64,000 bases of DNA from Halisarca cf. caerulea (taxonomy: Eukaryota > Porifera > Demospongiae > Chondrillida > Halisarcidae), in NCBI GenBank assembly GCA_963170055.1, contig CAUJGJ010000040.1, positions 1,801,801 through 1,865,800 of the forward strand, written 5' to 3'. The first letter of the stretch is position 1. Each line of letters starts with the position of its first letter. Below the pieces are notes generated by a model, which saw nothing but the letters and a program-made list of their open reading frames with translations, was not told the DNA's origin and ran no database searches. A program made the position numbers and the translations under genes. Positions 21,720 to 33,219 of this stretch are shown one piece after another.

Positions 21720-22917
21720 ATACAGTCACACACAAATCTAGCCATAGAACCATTTTCATAGCAAACATCTTGTTTTTGCTTTTTTGGGCTGCCTTCCGCC
21801 GGCCCTATATTCTTTTTACTTTCACTGGAAGTATCCGGAACGTCCAGAACAATGTCTATATATATATATAAAATATATATATGTCAATAACATGGCGGAC
21901 GCGAAGTTGGTATGTAATCTTTCGGCTATATTTCGGTAAAATTCATTCATTTGCTCCTGATTTTACCAGCGAAGAGTCTTTTTGACCAGACAAGTTCTTC
22001 GAAGTATTATTTAAGTCAATAACGACGATTTCCAAGCGATTTGAGTTTCCAGGGCCGTAGGCGGCCCACAAATTTTTTAAACTCGAATCGCTTGTTTTGT
22101 AGAATTGACAACTATATCCCTGCACCCCATTTCCATGTTCAAAATGAACATAGTTATGTGTACTCAGACAAATAGAATTAGTTCTGACAATTGCAGCTTT
22201 GTATACGGAGGAGTTGTATCTACAAATGTGCTCTATTCAGTGTTCGATAGGGCGTGTCACTTCCTTATTAGTTATATTAGTTATATTTTGTGTGTATGCA
22301 TACCATACACAAAAGATTAGATAAGCTACATACAATTGACATTTGCACATATGCATGACCCATAAAAATATGTGTGAAGCTAGCGATATAACATCCATTG
22401 TTCCCTCCACAGTCCAGCTGTTTCCATAGATATGTATAGTGAATGGAATGAAGTGTAAGTCACACAAAGCTCTATACCTGCTCCTATTGTGACTATCTAC
22501 AGCTTCAAGCTATGACAGATACATTCAACTAGATGTATTGTTTGCGACTAATACTCCGGTAGCTGCGAATTAGGGTTAATGTCGTTATAATTGGTGGCTG
22601 AATATTGTACATTGTTATTGGTCATGCAAGTGTGACAGGCACCCATGTAGTTCACTTAACAGTGGTAAACGCCTGTTTACGTAAGATTTAAATCAAAAAT
22701 TTTAATCTTACAAATGTGAAACACACTAAATGTGAACACTAGTGAATACTTACAGGGTTCATGTGACAGGAAACATGTCTATTTAGTGGACTACACTTCA
22801 AATCCTGTTCATGATCCATTGTGTTTTCCAATTTGCCGGCCAGCGTTTACAGAAATAGACAAGTTGTGTAGTAAGCAATACGGTAGTGTGGATGGAGAGA
22901 ATTCTGGGAGTAACAAA
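21720..22917. repeat. Duplicated module upstream of receptor 2
   Basis: Blocks AGCCATAGAACC, CTGTTTCCATAGATATGTAT, GTGAATGGAATGAAGTGTAAG, GAATTAGGGTTAATGTC, CAGTGGTAAACGCCTGTTTA and TAGTGAATACTTACAG recur in the same order before receptor 3 (35090-35944). Partial copies are at 33220-34119 and 49540-49900. The receptors therefore duplicated with their upstream DNA, possibly including promoters. Confidence 0.75.
22033..22094. repeat. Imperfect hairpin with AAGCGATTTGAGTTT arms
   Basis: AAGCGATTTGAGTTT pairs with AAACTCGAATCGCTT around a GGCCGTAGGCGGCC core. A diverged version occurs at about 33168-33214 (AAGTGATTTGAGT ... ACTCAAATTACTT). Confidence 0.7.
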
Positions 22918-23874
22918 ATGTGGAACAGCAGTAACATCAGGGACAGTAACAGTAGCAATAGCAGTGATTTAGTAGTAGCCATTGCATCTTCTTGTTTGGC
23001 CTTGTTGCACATACTGGCCATAGTCCTCACTGTTGTGAACTTCATCCTACTTCTGGCAATAAGAGACTGTCAAACTGTTTCAACTGGAATAAGAGTGGTT
23101 CTCTGTAACATTGTCGTCGCAAACCAAGTTTTTCTTCTTTCTCTGATCTTGTATGTTTGGTCAGAAGTATCCGAGATATATGACTATGAAAAGTACGATA
23201 TGTTCTGGAGAGTAGCGTATGTTGCCTTGTGCTCCACGGCAGCAGCAAGACTCCTCTTCATGGCCACATATGGAGTTATAGTGTACATAATGGCACGTTT
23301 AACAGGCTTGTCCCTGCAAACTGAAGATGTGGGCAGTAGAGCAGTGGCTGTTACTTGTATTGTAGTTTGGTTGGTTGCTATAGTGCCCAATCTCAGTGAA
23401 TTTCTAACCCTTGTACATGAGGTGACTATCAATACAGTGTCAACTTTTTGTATGGGTAGAGTAGCTGTCTTCTACCTGGACTATTCACTGATCATTTTAT
23501 CACTCTATGGAATAGTGTGTGGATTCCTTAGCATCCTGTTTCCCCTCCTAACAGCACATTACAGTCAGAAGGTGATTTTAGGAGAAAAAAGACACTTTCT
23601 AAAGAGAATGACGAAGTTCTCTATATTTCTTCTGTTGAGTAATGCCGTAAATTTTACTGGCATTTATGTTCCACTAATGTTTACCTCGTTCTATGTCATG
23701 GGATGTGAAGAATACTTTATTGCATTAGACGTGATTAGAACAGCAGCCGTCACGTTTTCCCTCATCTCTACTCCAGTTGTTATGCTTGCTTTCTTTGAAT
23801 GCGTAAGAGAGAAATTTAAGAACCGTATTTGTTGTTGTTGGCAAATTTTAAAATGTAATTCTTTTCTTCCTTGA
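22918..23874 (+). CDS. Seven-transmembrane receptor 2, rhodopsin-like, divergent
   Basis: Product of 318 aa starting MWNSSN. The in-frame ATG at 22732 would give 380 aa, but the longer N-terminus is not shared and ACAAAATGTGG is common to receptors 2 and 3. TM segments lie at about 19-48, 58-82, 97-128, 141-163, 186-213, 232-259 and 270-293. Class A traits: W151 and P157 in TM4, and C105 near TM3 with C178 in outer loop 2 as a possible disulfide pair. The DRY motif is absent and TM7 reads STPVVML. Helix 8 (FFECVREKFKNR) ends in Cys 305-307. N-glycosylation motifs at N3, N11 and N14. A chemosensory or peptide receptor role is possible but not shown. Single exon; sister of receptor 3. Confidence 0.85.
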   Translation: MWNSSNIRDSNSSNSSDLVVAIASSCLALLHILAIVLTVVNFILLLAIRDCQTVSTGIRVVLCNIVVANQVFLLSLILYVWSEVSEIYDYEKYDMFWRVAYVALCSTAAARLLFMATYGVIVYIMARLTGLSLQTEDVGSRAVAVTCIVVWLVAIVPNLSEFLTLVHEVTINTVSTFCMGRVAVFYLDYSLIILSLYGIVCGFLSILFPLLTAHYSQKVILGEKRHFLKRMTKFSIFLLLSNAVNFTGIYVPLMFTSFYVMGCEEYFIALDVIRTAAVTFSLISTPVVMLAFFECVREKFKNRICCCWQILKCNSFLP

Positions 23875-24320
23875 GGATTACTTGAGGTACGCAATATATT
23901 ATTCCAGATGGAAAATTCACTTGGGCCAAACTGTTTACAAATACTTTACCTACGTATCTTGACAACCTTTTTCCTTTCCAACTTCCCACTACAATAGTAG
24001 GCATCTTCTACTTCAAACCTGCTGATTTGCATACTTGCCTCGGTCAAAAGGCAAGCATGCAGTTTTGTTGGCACATCCATATGGCGATCTCTTCCAAACA
24101 ACATCCGAAGCTGTGCAGACTTTCAGGTGTTCACAAGACTATGTGAAAAGGACTTAATGAATGATGAGCTTAATCATTTCTGTACACATTATGTATCTCT
24201 TGTCACACACCAATTACCATATGTCATTAACAATGGCTATTATAACCCCAAAGGATGACTGAATATTGTTTTTTTTTAATTCATTCACTGATCTCTCTAT
24301 CATTAATTTTCAATATCTTA
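23875..24320. other. Downstream of receptor 2, unassigned
   Basis: No element ends or coding signature recognised; AT-rich. Confidence 0.4.
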
Positions 24321-24731
24321 ATTTGGAATCTTCCCCCCCCCCTTGTTTCTTTTGTGTTTTGTGCTTTGTCCTTTTTTTCTTTTCTGGGTACCACTTATAT
24401 ATGGCTAAAGATGGCTAAAGATTTGGAATCTTTTACCCCCCCCCCCCTTGTTTCTTTTGTGTTTTGTGCTTTGTCCTTTTTTTCTTTTCTGGGTACCACT
24501 TATATATGGCTAAAGATGGCTAAAGATTTGGAATCTTTTACCCCCCCCCTTGTTTCTTTTGTGTTTTGTGCTTTGTCCTTTTTTTCTTTTCTGGGTACCA
24601 CTTATATATGGCTAAAGATGGCTAAAGATTTGGAATCTTTTACCCCCCCTTGTTTCTTTTGTGTTTTATGCTTTGTCCTTTTCTTCTTTTCTGGGTACCA
24701 CTTATATATGGCTAAAGATGGCTAAAGATTA
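24321..24731. repeat. Four tandem units of 100-105 bp
   Basis: Each unit has ATTTGGAATCTT, a poly-C run of variable length, TTGTTTCTTTTGTGTTTT, GGGTACCACTTATATATGG and two GGCTAAAGAT. Units start at 24321, 24421, 24526 and 24628. Length differences come from the C run. A 156-codon frame crosses the array because the last units differ by multiples of three; I do not call it a gene. Confidence 0.9.
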
Positions 24732-25326
24732 CCCAGAGTAGTTAAGAATACCTGATTAATACCTGATACCTTATACCATTGGTAGTTTAGCAAAATTTCA
24801 TTACTGTTAGTTTCTTATGTGCTCTACTTCTGTTTGTGTTTGTGCTGGAATTTTTAGGATTATTGTTTTCATTTGGACTTCAGTTGTGTCACGCTTGTCA
24901 GTTATACAGGATTGCCGGTAACTGGACCACTTTGAGCGGGAACCTGAAATTATCTTTCTCCAGATGTGCCTACATTTCTTACAGACAATTTTCTTGTTGG
25001 CTTGTATTATATTGCACCTAAAATGACAAAATATGGGTTCTGAGTATCCTCATTGGGGGCTACATCTAAGGCGATTACGGTAACAGTGAATTTCTTTGTG
25101 AGGATTAGCATGCATTCATGTGGAAGCAGCCATATTTTGATTGTGCAATAGACCATGCAGTGCTAATTTTGATGGAACTGCTTGATGTTCATCGATGTAA
25201 ACAAAGCCTGAGTATAAATACCTACATCCTACATCAATATTTTAGCTGCAGGAATTAGGAATATGCACACTGTACCTGGCCAGTCCAACCCACCTCTGTC
25301 TAGCTCTATGCTCACATGCTCATCTG
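24732..25326. other. Unassigned interval
   Basis: No gene or complete element seen. AGCAGCCATATTTTGATTGTG near 25130 resembles the ends of several MITEs here. Confidence 0.35.
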
Positions 25327-26389
25327 CACATGTGGAACATGTCCATTAGTACTTGTAAGTCTTCAGCTAATGATAAATTTTAGGTTTGCTTTTGGTCACA
25401 TTTCTTTGAGGAGGTCTATTGTATCTCTTCGAAAGAAATGTCATCGTGTAGTGTGTTGTATTGTCTTCATTGTAAGCTCAAAATCAAAGTAATAGTGTGT
25501 GTGCAGACGAAATTCTAAGTAGTTTTCTTCACCACATCTAAGGGCACAAAAACGCAGGGAGCCACTGGAGATTGAAAGTTAAGCACACCAAAAAGGGTAG
25601 GTAGGTTCCTTGTAACATTATCTAAAACATCCACGTAGGGGATTTTTGTACGTGAAACAATTTTTGAGAAAATCACTGAAAACCATAAATGGACACAATA
25701 GCCATTTACATTTTGGCTATTGTGTCAACAATCAAAATCCCCCACATGGAAAGTCTAAAGTTGCTTATGATAAATTGAAAATTCTAAAAAGACTAGGCTG
25801 ATTGGCCCTAACATTTTGGCTGAGTGGCCCTAACATTTTGGCTGAGTGGCCCTAACATTTTGGCTCTCAGCCATTAAAGATACACCTTTACGAAAGAGTC
25901 GCTGAGGCCAATTGTCACATGACATGCGCGCGATGTTCTACAGTGGACGTGAGGACTAAATTCAATTGGAAGACGCGACGAGCATGGCAGTGAATGATAC
26001 GTCAAACGAAATTTGTTTTAAAGGAGTCAGGACAGTTGTAACAGGAGGAGGATACTTTTGATAACGACTCATAGGGTGCAGAACTTAAACGTTGGATATC
26101 AGAGTCGTAGTAAAGTGTGCAATATCTGGTGGTAGCCATGGCTTTTGAATCTAAATAACGAATGTTTTACATTATACTGTAAAAACAGATTGGTTATTTC
26201 AACCCAAAAAAGTGGGTTGAAAATTCTGCAATTCAGGCAACCCCACTTAATGGTTAAAATAACTTCGAAAACTTTTAGTTGAAATGACAAATGAAATAAA
26301 TAGTCATTTTAAACAACATTTAAGGTTGTTTTAACATATTCAAGCTGGTTGATTCAACAACCCATAATAGTCAAACAAAGATAACAATA

Positions 26390-26775
26390 CCTCAAATATG
26401 AGTCAATACAACAGGTATATTTTAGCTGATTTAACCTTCAAATTGGGTTGTTTCAACCCCAACCAGAAGTAATATAGATGGTTACAATGAATTGCACAAG
26501 AGTTAATAGAACAAAGAGAACTTGGTTGATATATACAACCTTTGAAGGTGGTTGCTATAACCATTGCTAAGAGTAATCTAAGGTAGCAATACTCCCAAAT
26601 ATTAGTCAATACGACATATGAAATTAGTCATTTAATCTTCACAGTGGGTTGTTTCAACCCCAAACAAAAGTAATATAGATGGCTACAATGACTAAACATA
26701 CAACATACTACAACAAAGAGAAGTTAGTTGTTACAACCTTTCAAGGTGGTTGCTATAACCATTCTTGAAAACTAC
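26390..26775. repeat. Two ~200-bp tandem units with GGTTGTTTCAACC palindromes
   Basis: GGGTTGTTTCAACCCCAA occurs at about 26444 and 26645, followed each time by GTAATATAGATGG and GGTGGTTGCTATAACCATT. These are subterminal repeats of the large ACTGTAAAAAC element. Confidence 0.8.
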
Positions 26776-27021
26776 AAATTATACACTGTACTGAGGTTAC
26801 AATGGTTCCTATTAAAGTTAATACAACATAAAAAAGTACTTGATTTAACCATTCTTTGTGCATAGAAGGTGGACTTCATCAACAGCAGCAACAAATGGTC
26901 TCTTGGTTCCTCTTTCGCTATTTCTTCATCAATGGCCCAATTGTGTTCCATGACGCTTCACCGTCGTCATCTGTTGACGGCCTATGGGACACTGGATATC
27001 TTTGCTGCTAAACTGTCATCT

Positions 27022-27384
27022 TATTCTTTCTTTCAGCCATTTTGTAAACCCATGACGCCTGCAAATAACAGCAGTGAGCATAATATGACAAACCAGAATG
27101 GCATACTTACATATATACAGCTTACATATCCAGTTTACTCTTTCTCTCAGCCATTATGTAAACCCATGATGCCTGCAAACAACAGTGAGCATAATATTAT
27201 GTACATTTTACAAATGAATGGCAGAATAGCATACTTACATGCAACTTACATATCCAGTTTTACTTTTTCTCTCAGCCATTACGTAAATACATGATGCCTG
27301 CAAACAACAGTGAGCATTATATTTTGTACATTTTAGAAATGAATGGCAGAATGGCATGCTTACATGCAACTTACATATTCAGTC
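27022..27384. repeat. Three tandem units of ~115-125 bp
   Basis: Each has CTCAGCCATT, GTAAACCCATGATGCCTGC, AACAGTGAGCATAATAT, GAATGGCAGAATGGCATAC and TTACATATCCAGTTT. Open frames through it are not convincing genes. Confidence 0.8.
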
Positions 27385-27480
27385 TTTGTTAATGTCATCC
27401 CTCATAAGAGTATTTGTGAGTCGGTCATCTTGCAAAATCTGCAGACAAACAGTTCGAAACGAATTGCTTTTAAAAATTAA

Positions 27481-27484
<4 letters not shown>

Positions 27485-27523
<39 letters not shown>

Positions 27524-27555
27524 TACACACACACACACACACACAGAGAGAGAGA
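27485..27555. repeat. (CA)n and (GA)n microsatellite
   Basis: Nearly uninterrupted CA dinucleotides followed by AGAGAGAG. Confidence 0.95.
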
Positions 27556-27610
27556 TATCTCAGAGGAAGCTTGTATGCATACATGAGAAAGGATGAAATT
27601 AAAGAAAAAA

Positions 27611-27802
27611 GGTAGAGTGCCCTAATCCTGATCACCGCATCTCCAAGCAGACATAAAACTATTTAGGCTTTATTATTCTGTAGCTGTCATGTCCTGCGGT
27701 AGGGCTGAGAAATACCAGGCTAAAATGTCTCCAACTTTAGTTTCTGAGCTCAGGAACAACGCTGATTGGCATTAGGGAGTGATTAGGATAAGGACACTTT
27801 AC
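27611..27802. mobile_element. Small MITE with GTAGAGTGCCCTAATCCTGATCAC termini
   Basis: The left end pairs with the inverted right end GTAAAGTGTCCTTATCCTAATCAC over about 24 bp with mismatches. Length 192 bp. Duplication unclear. Confidence 0.55.
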
Positions 27803-28159
27803 CTTACAGGTATATAGACAGGTACAGCACTTGACAGTATGTAAAATATTCTATTCAGCAGAAAGAAATAATCAAACTTTTCAAAGGAAATGAAAGTGAG
27901 AGAACACACAGCACGTGTGCACATGAGAGGCAGAGAGGACCAAAGTGAAAAACTACTGGCAAACTGGCTGATACTGCAGCATAAGGTAGAAATTCTCGCA
28001 CAAGTTAAAAACCAAGCGGATATACAAAGAGGAGGAGCGTTCCTCAAGGCCCAGGAGAATCAAATCAAAGAAAGATAGGCAAACAGGCTGGAATAGCAAA
28101 GGTGCTGTATCAGAAACCTGAAATTAAGTGCTTTAAATATGAAGAGAATGAACGTAGGG
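27803..28159. other. Unassigned; short charged open frame
   Basis: A 62-codon plus-strand frame (27890-28078) is rich in K, E, Q and R and ends KAQENQIKER. It could be a coiled-coil exon remnant, but no splice sites or homologous copy support it. Confidence 0.2.
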
Positions 28160-29032
28160 CGCAGGTATGTTATGTCCGATTTATGGACATAAAACAAAAT
28201 GGCGTCGTCTTCGTGGTCCTTCAAATATTCGGCTTGTTTTTTTGTTTAAATATGAGTAGATGTTCTAAAAACACATTTTACCGTATCTAGAACACATATC
28301 CTTAGTATCTGAATCGCTAAAAAGATAATAGGACGCCCATAAGTTACGTATGCTGTGTTTTCTTTTACCATATCGAAAAATGTGAAAATGCCAAATTCCG
28401 GTGGTAAAGATCCGGGCTTTTGCTCACAAAACTAGGTTCAAACGAAAGCACAGATTGAAATCTTACTAAATCGAATCTTGCATCTTGCAGCTCCTTTCCA
28501 CGGCTGTTATGTCCAGGGTTTTCTGCTGAAAAAGAAGGTCCTCAGCTACAAGACGCTGGACATAAAAGGAATGGGACGACGTACAAAGTCGCAAGATTCG
28601 ATTTTGGAGGTTTGGTCCTTTAGGAACAACATACTAAAGTTTCAAAGCCAAACTCAGAGATCTCTACCACCGGAATTTTCGTTAAAGTTTTCCTATGGAA
28701 CTTGACTGCTCTGTAGGTTGACATCACATGCAGTCACGTGGTTTGATTACGTCATACCAAGCAAGACGGCCGCGAGTACTGGCAGTATAGCTGCTTAACT
28801 AATTTTAATACGAACGAAATCGTCTCTAGAGAAGCTTAGAACGAAATCGGCAATGAAAGAACACCTTTGGACGTCTAATTTCGTAGTGTTTTACTTTGTT
28901 CAAGGCGTTTAGCGTTGAAATCATGTGACCCTTGCGTGAAATTCCTTCTAATGTAAACAAAGTAATTGTTATGTAAACAATTCTGCTTTACCATAAACAA
29001 TCCTCCCCGTTTTCGGACATAACCTACCTGCG
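28160..29032. mobile_element. CGCAGG-type MITE, 2-bp duplication GG
   Basis: 873 bp from CGCAGGTATGTTATGTCCGA to CGGACATAACCTACCTGCG, GG on both sides. Shares GCAGTCACGTGGTTTGATTAC with 63056-63927. Internal sequence includes CGTCCCATTCCTTTTATGTCC-type inverted blocks but no gene. Confidence 0.85.
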
Positions 29033-30517
29033 GGAGAGAGAGGGCATCAAATCTAAGAATTGCATACAAGCAAACAAGGTGAGCAACAACGAAGATATCC
29101 TGATAATTCACTTCACGAGTCTTACCTCCAAGCTGCTTGAGAATTTTCCGAGTATTCCAACCACTGGGCTAAATCTTCTACATCCAATGACCATAGCTTT
29201 GCTTTCCACTAGTACTGGCATCCTTCAATGAACGAACAGCTGCTCGCGTCTCAAAAATTCAAATTTTGCACATGCGTAGTAGAAACCACGTGGTCGATGA
29301 CATCGTATAAAAAGGAGGAGGAATATTGTTGTTCTCTTATCCTAGCGTTATTTTCAGTCGATGGCAGTGGTTGAGAGAAAACGCTCCATATTTCTTTGTT
29401 AATTGCAAGTAGAGCGGATGCAGTGGATCGAGAAAGTCCTACAGTGCTCTTCATTCGGCCGTTGGAAGGAAATTCAGACAACGTAGAAAGGAATGGAGTA
29501 TACAGCGGGCTATTGGATATCCCAGAAGTAGTAAGTATAAACTTCCTTTTAGTAGCCTGTTTTAATGATTGGCGTACTTGGAGACCATCCGAGTGAATGG
29601 TTGTTTGTATCAAAAAAGATAGACAGCTAGACATGAGCAATCTCTTATAATATCATGTACCAGCTGTACTAAGCATAATCCTTGCTTATGAGTGTGAATT
29701 GGTGGCCAAATCTAGCCATTCTAAACTGCTCAAAGGTGTTGCTACAGTGGTATGTTTAATATCACTATCATGGTATCCATTCAAGGTACTTTCTTCTCTG
29801 AACCAGGCACCTCTTATGTCAAAATCAGAGTCCAGACAGTCCACCCACATTATTTCACAAGCTGTTGTCACCGCAGATCAGTATGGAGGCCGCAATGTTT
29901 AAACCAATTTGGATGACAACGGAGCCACATTATAGAAGTGATAACTGCATTGTAATGACAACATTTAGTGATGATCCTCCATTTGGGAGAGTCGGTTAAA
30001 TTTACATGTTAGGAGAAGCTGCAATTATTCAGCACCTTTTGATGCATGTTGTCATCAGGAATTCGTTGAATTCTTTTCTATAGATAATTGGACTATTATG
30101 CCATACACTGTAGCAATTATTGCCATTATATTAATGACAATTATTATTATTATTACTTTGTGTATTATACCCATTGCATGGCAAGTATATGTGTATTGTG
30201 CAATGAATTAAATATGCATTGGAACCTCGTGTAGCAATTTGTGGCAGAAATGCATTATTTATATTAGATTGCATGCATGTATTGGCATTCTGCTTTTACA
30301 CACAATGGTGTGCAGGGAGGTGATTTTGTATTGAAATAGTGTGTGTGAGAGACAGCGTGCCTATACCTTTGCATGTTGCTCAGGTTATTATGCATTTGTC
30401 GCATTTGAGGTATTTGAGGACAGGTTTTACTGTTACAATATATAATCCAGGCACCAGAAGGGATTTCATGCATGCAAACACACATGACCAAACAGTATAT
30501 GAATGTACGTATATATA
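29033..30517. other. Unassigned interval with a TATA-like box
   Basis: TATAAAAAGG (29305-29314) precedes an ATG at 29361 whose frame stops after 13 codons. A second frame over the same DNA is open to a GTAAGT at about 29530. This could be a decayed first exon; without a homologue I leave it uncalled. Further right is AT-rich DNA without recognised repeats. Confidence 0.3.
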
Positions 30518-30660
30518 CAGTGAAATCTCATTAATTAGAACGTCAATTTTCCGAGAAAAAAGTTCTAATTATCCATTACTTCTAATTATCCAAATACATA
30601 CTTTTGGTGGAATACAACTGATGATACAGTAAGTATAATTACTCATTAAATTTGTAACTA

Positions 30661-31437
30661 CGCAGGTATGTTATGGCAGAATCGAGGCTAAAAGGGGGCG
30701 TTTTGTGGTTTAACAAGCTATGCAATTAGATTATTACGCCTCAGACAGTTTATCACGGTCTGGCCGTGATAAACTGTAAGCTTAAACAAGCTTAAACACG
30801 ACTATTATACGTCATTATAGGCTAATACGCGCGAGTATTTGAAGAGTTTGCCTTCGTGGACATGTGATATCATGTGACAAATGCCTAAAGAAGCACTCCA
30901 GTCCACAAGGATTTTATGGCGAAAAAGGCGCGGGTCTAGATCTCTACGTAGACACTTAAAACTTTGTCAGATTATCGCTGAAGGGCTGAACTTAAAATTC
31001 TGATTTGGGGAAGATTGTCGATCCATCTCTTCAGTTTATGCGCAGCCATTTGTAGCCAAAGCCGTTCTTCGTGATCAGAAATCCTTGGACATAACAGCTG
31101 TGGAATGGAGCAGCGTTTTCCCCAAATCAGAAAAGTAAGATTTGGACATGTTCTGTCTTCTGAATTGACTTGCGCGTTTAAATTCAGATGTCTAGACCCG
31201 CGCCTTTTGCGTTTTTTGCTTATTTTAGTATGGTTATAAATCGACCATGTACAGCACGTACAATATGTTTTTCTTTCTTTAAATTACATATGCACAAAAT
31301 AGGAATGTTCGAAATACTATCTAGATGCTTTCTCCAGTCTTTCCACTTTCAGGAAGAGAAAACAAGGCATTTTATACCAGCCATTCAAAAGCGGCGCCAT
31401 TTTGTTTTATGGCGAAAAGTGCCATAACATACCTGTG
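30661..31437. mobile_element. CGCAGG-type MITE, 2-bp duplication TA
   Basis: 777 bp from CGCAGGTATGTTATGGCAGA to GTGCCATAACATACCTGTG, TA on both sides. Youngest layer of the 25327-32953 nest, inserted in the Tigger relic. Diverged copies at 8228-8840 and 12400-13698. Confidence 0.85.
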
Positions 31438-32099
31438 TACTGTTGTATGTTGAAACATGCATAATACAGGCATATGATAGTACACCTTTAGATAATGAAT
31501 AATCCCTTGGTCGCAGGGCTGGGATTTGGCTGTGGTGTTAGGAGGTAGAAATATCAACTCTATGTGAGTCAATCCTCTGGGCTGTAAATGGGCAGTGCAG
31601 TTGTCTTCAATACTGTGTCCTTCCATGATTGGACATCAGCAACATTAACCGCTTTCTCTTCCCCTGAAATCTTCCTAAAGAATATCCCATGTCTTGCCTT
31701 GAAGCGATTCAGCCATCCGACAGAACATTTGAAGTCAGTGACCTGCAGGCTCTCAGAAAACTGTGCCGCTTTAGAACTAACGAGTGGACCACTGATTGGG
31801 ACATTGTTCTTACGAGCGACTCGGAACCAGTGTACCAGTGCTTCTTCTACATCTTCGAACTGACCTGTTCTTCGTCGTTTGCGCTGACCGACGACTGCAT
31901 TTTGTGATACAGCCTCCTCAATCTTTCCACGATTCTTCAACCATGTTGAAAGCGTATTCAAAGGAATTCCCAGGTTATTGGCAACAACAGACTTTTTAAT
32001 ACCATTATCAACGTCTTTGATGGCTTTGTACTTCTCTTCATAGGATTTCAATTGGTAAGTAGAACCAAAATGCTTCGTTTTAGGTTTGGCAGCTGCCAT
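31438..32099 (-). pseudogene. Tigger/pogo transposase, internally deleted
   Basis: The N-terminal part (32099-31569, 176 codons) has a Psq-type helix-turn-helix (about 12-60, with GIPLNTLSTWLKNR) and a CENP-B-type DNA-binding domain (about 75-150, VEEALVHWF and GWLNRFKARHG). The frame then breaks. In the overlapping frame the C-terminal part resumes with DNCTAH and LPPNTTAKSQPCDQGII, which carry the second catalytic aspartate region of this family. The stretch with the first catalytic aspartate, normally between them, is gone, and the C-terminus runs into the nested MITE at 31437. It cannot make an active transposase. The DNA-binding half alone could still be translated. Confidence 0.85.
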
Positions 32100-33219
32100 C
32101 TTTCTAGAGCTCCAGCCTTACAGCTGAAGTGTGAAGGTGATGTAAGGGGTTTGAATTATCCCTTATGACGTCACACTACTTCGAATTATAGATGCGGAAA
32201 TTCATACATTTGGAATTGTATACTTGACATTGTTCGAATTAAGTCGTATATTCGAATAATAAGGATTCGAATTAATGAGATTTCACTGTATATATATATA
32301 TATATATATAATATATATTATGTATATTATGTTCAGAAAGAACCAAACTTCATGCATTCATCATACCAATTGCAATGTATCAAAACAACCTAGTATTATT
32401 GGTAATTTAAATCCATTTAATGGTTGTGATGACATGCAGATTGTTAATAACACTACATTGTTGTCAATGTAACCGCTGGTTGGTTAAATTCACTACTACA
32501 TTTACCAGTTGATTTGACATTTTATGGGTTATTGTAACCAACTACAGTTAATTTGACTATTTGACTGATGGTTGAAACAATCCATCAGTTTTTACAGTGA
32601 TATATATATATATAATAGAATAGCCAATCTTCATTTTTCTCCTCTATGGGTTGGAATTGAACCCCTTGAGAGAAAATAGCAAGCCATCTCGGAACGTCTT
32701 GCTGTTTCCGAGGATAATGAACTACTGATTAATAATGTGCTTCTGCTAACCTTCTTCCCAGAACAATTACGATTGAAAGAATTATATCGGGATAAACGTT
32801 AGCAAGTGCACAGAAAATGCAAAATGATTGCTGTAGCAAAAACAAACTCAATGCGTACACATTATATCCTCACGATTTATCATGAACATAACGTTTTCAC
32901 TAGGATTCCAACTCATTAGCAAGCAGGGCAGATTTGGACATGTCCCACATGCGTAGCTCTATACATTTCTAGTCATATACATGCCTGCCCGTCCTGCCGT
33001 GGTAGCAGATAACACTAGCTTGTTCCAATGTTTTTTGACAATTGACAATTTTTATCCCTACATCTTGCCAAATATGGCAATTGTTTTCAAAACAATTGTC
33101 CAGTTACAATAAACAGTATGTTCAATGAATGTTCAGCTGTGCACTTACAACTCCAATGCTTTGCAAGTGATTTGAGTGCGTGGGGCTGCCACGAGTTTTT
33201 AACTCAAATTACTTGTTGT

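Larger units (their letters stand above)
30518..32288 (-). mobile_element. Tigger/pogo-type DNA transposon relic
   Basis: Terminal inverted repeats CAGTGAAATCTCATTAATT at 30518-30536 and 32270-32288, flanked by TA on both sides. Contains a minus-strand transposase remnant and a nested CGCAGG-type MITE (30661-31437). It lies in the ACTGTAAAAAC element. Confidence 0.9.
26176..32598. mobile_element. Large element with ACTGTAAAAAC termini
   Basis: Starts ACTGTAAAAACAGATTGG and ends, inverted, ACTGTAAAAACTGATGG. Both ends lead into TTTCAACC/GGTTGAAA tracts. About 3.8 kb is its own DNA once the two nested MITE/Tigger insertions are removed. No transposase was recognised. The target duplication cannot be read because both flanks are AT repeats. 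The insertion lies inside the CGCATG-type MITE. Confidence 0.65.
25327..32953. mobile_element. CGCATG-type MITE split by a 6.4-kb nest
   Basis: 25327-26175 and 32600-32953 are the two parts of one element that is intact, in inverse orientation, at 59965-61144. The left part carries CACATGTGGAACATGTCC, AAGTCTTCAG and GGGAGCCACTGGAG. The right part carries GGGTTGGAATTGAACC, GCAAGTGCACAGAAA and GGACATGTCCCACATGCG. Flanking dinucleotides are TG and TA, so the duplication is not preserved. Three TGGCCCTAACATTTTGGC units (25800-25865) are a small internal tandem repeat. Confidence 0.8.

Noticed and set aside
22732..22917. 62-residue N-terminal extension of receptor 2
   Set aside because: Not shared by receptor 3 despite homologous DNA, and the MWNSS start is common to all receptors.
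27890..28078. Charged 62-codon frame as a coiled-coil gene
   Set aside because: No start context, splice evidence or homologue; composition alone is not enough.
29251..29902. Candidate exons on both strands between 29.2 and 29.9 kb
   Set aside because: A TATA-like box and GTAAGT exist, but frames conflict, no domain is recognisable and no second copy supports selection.
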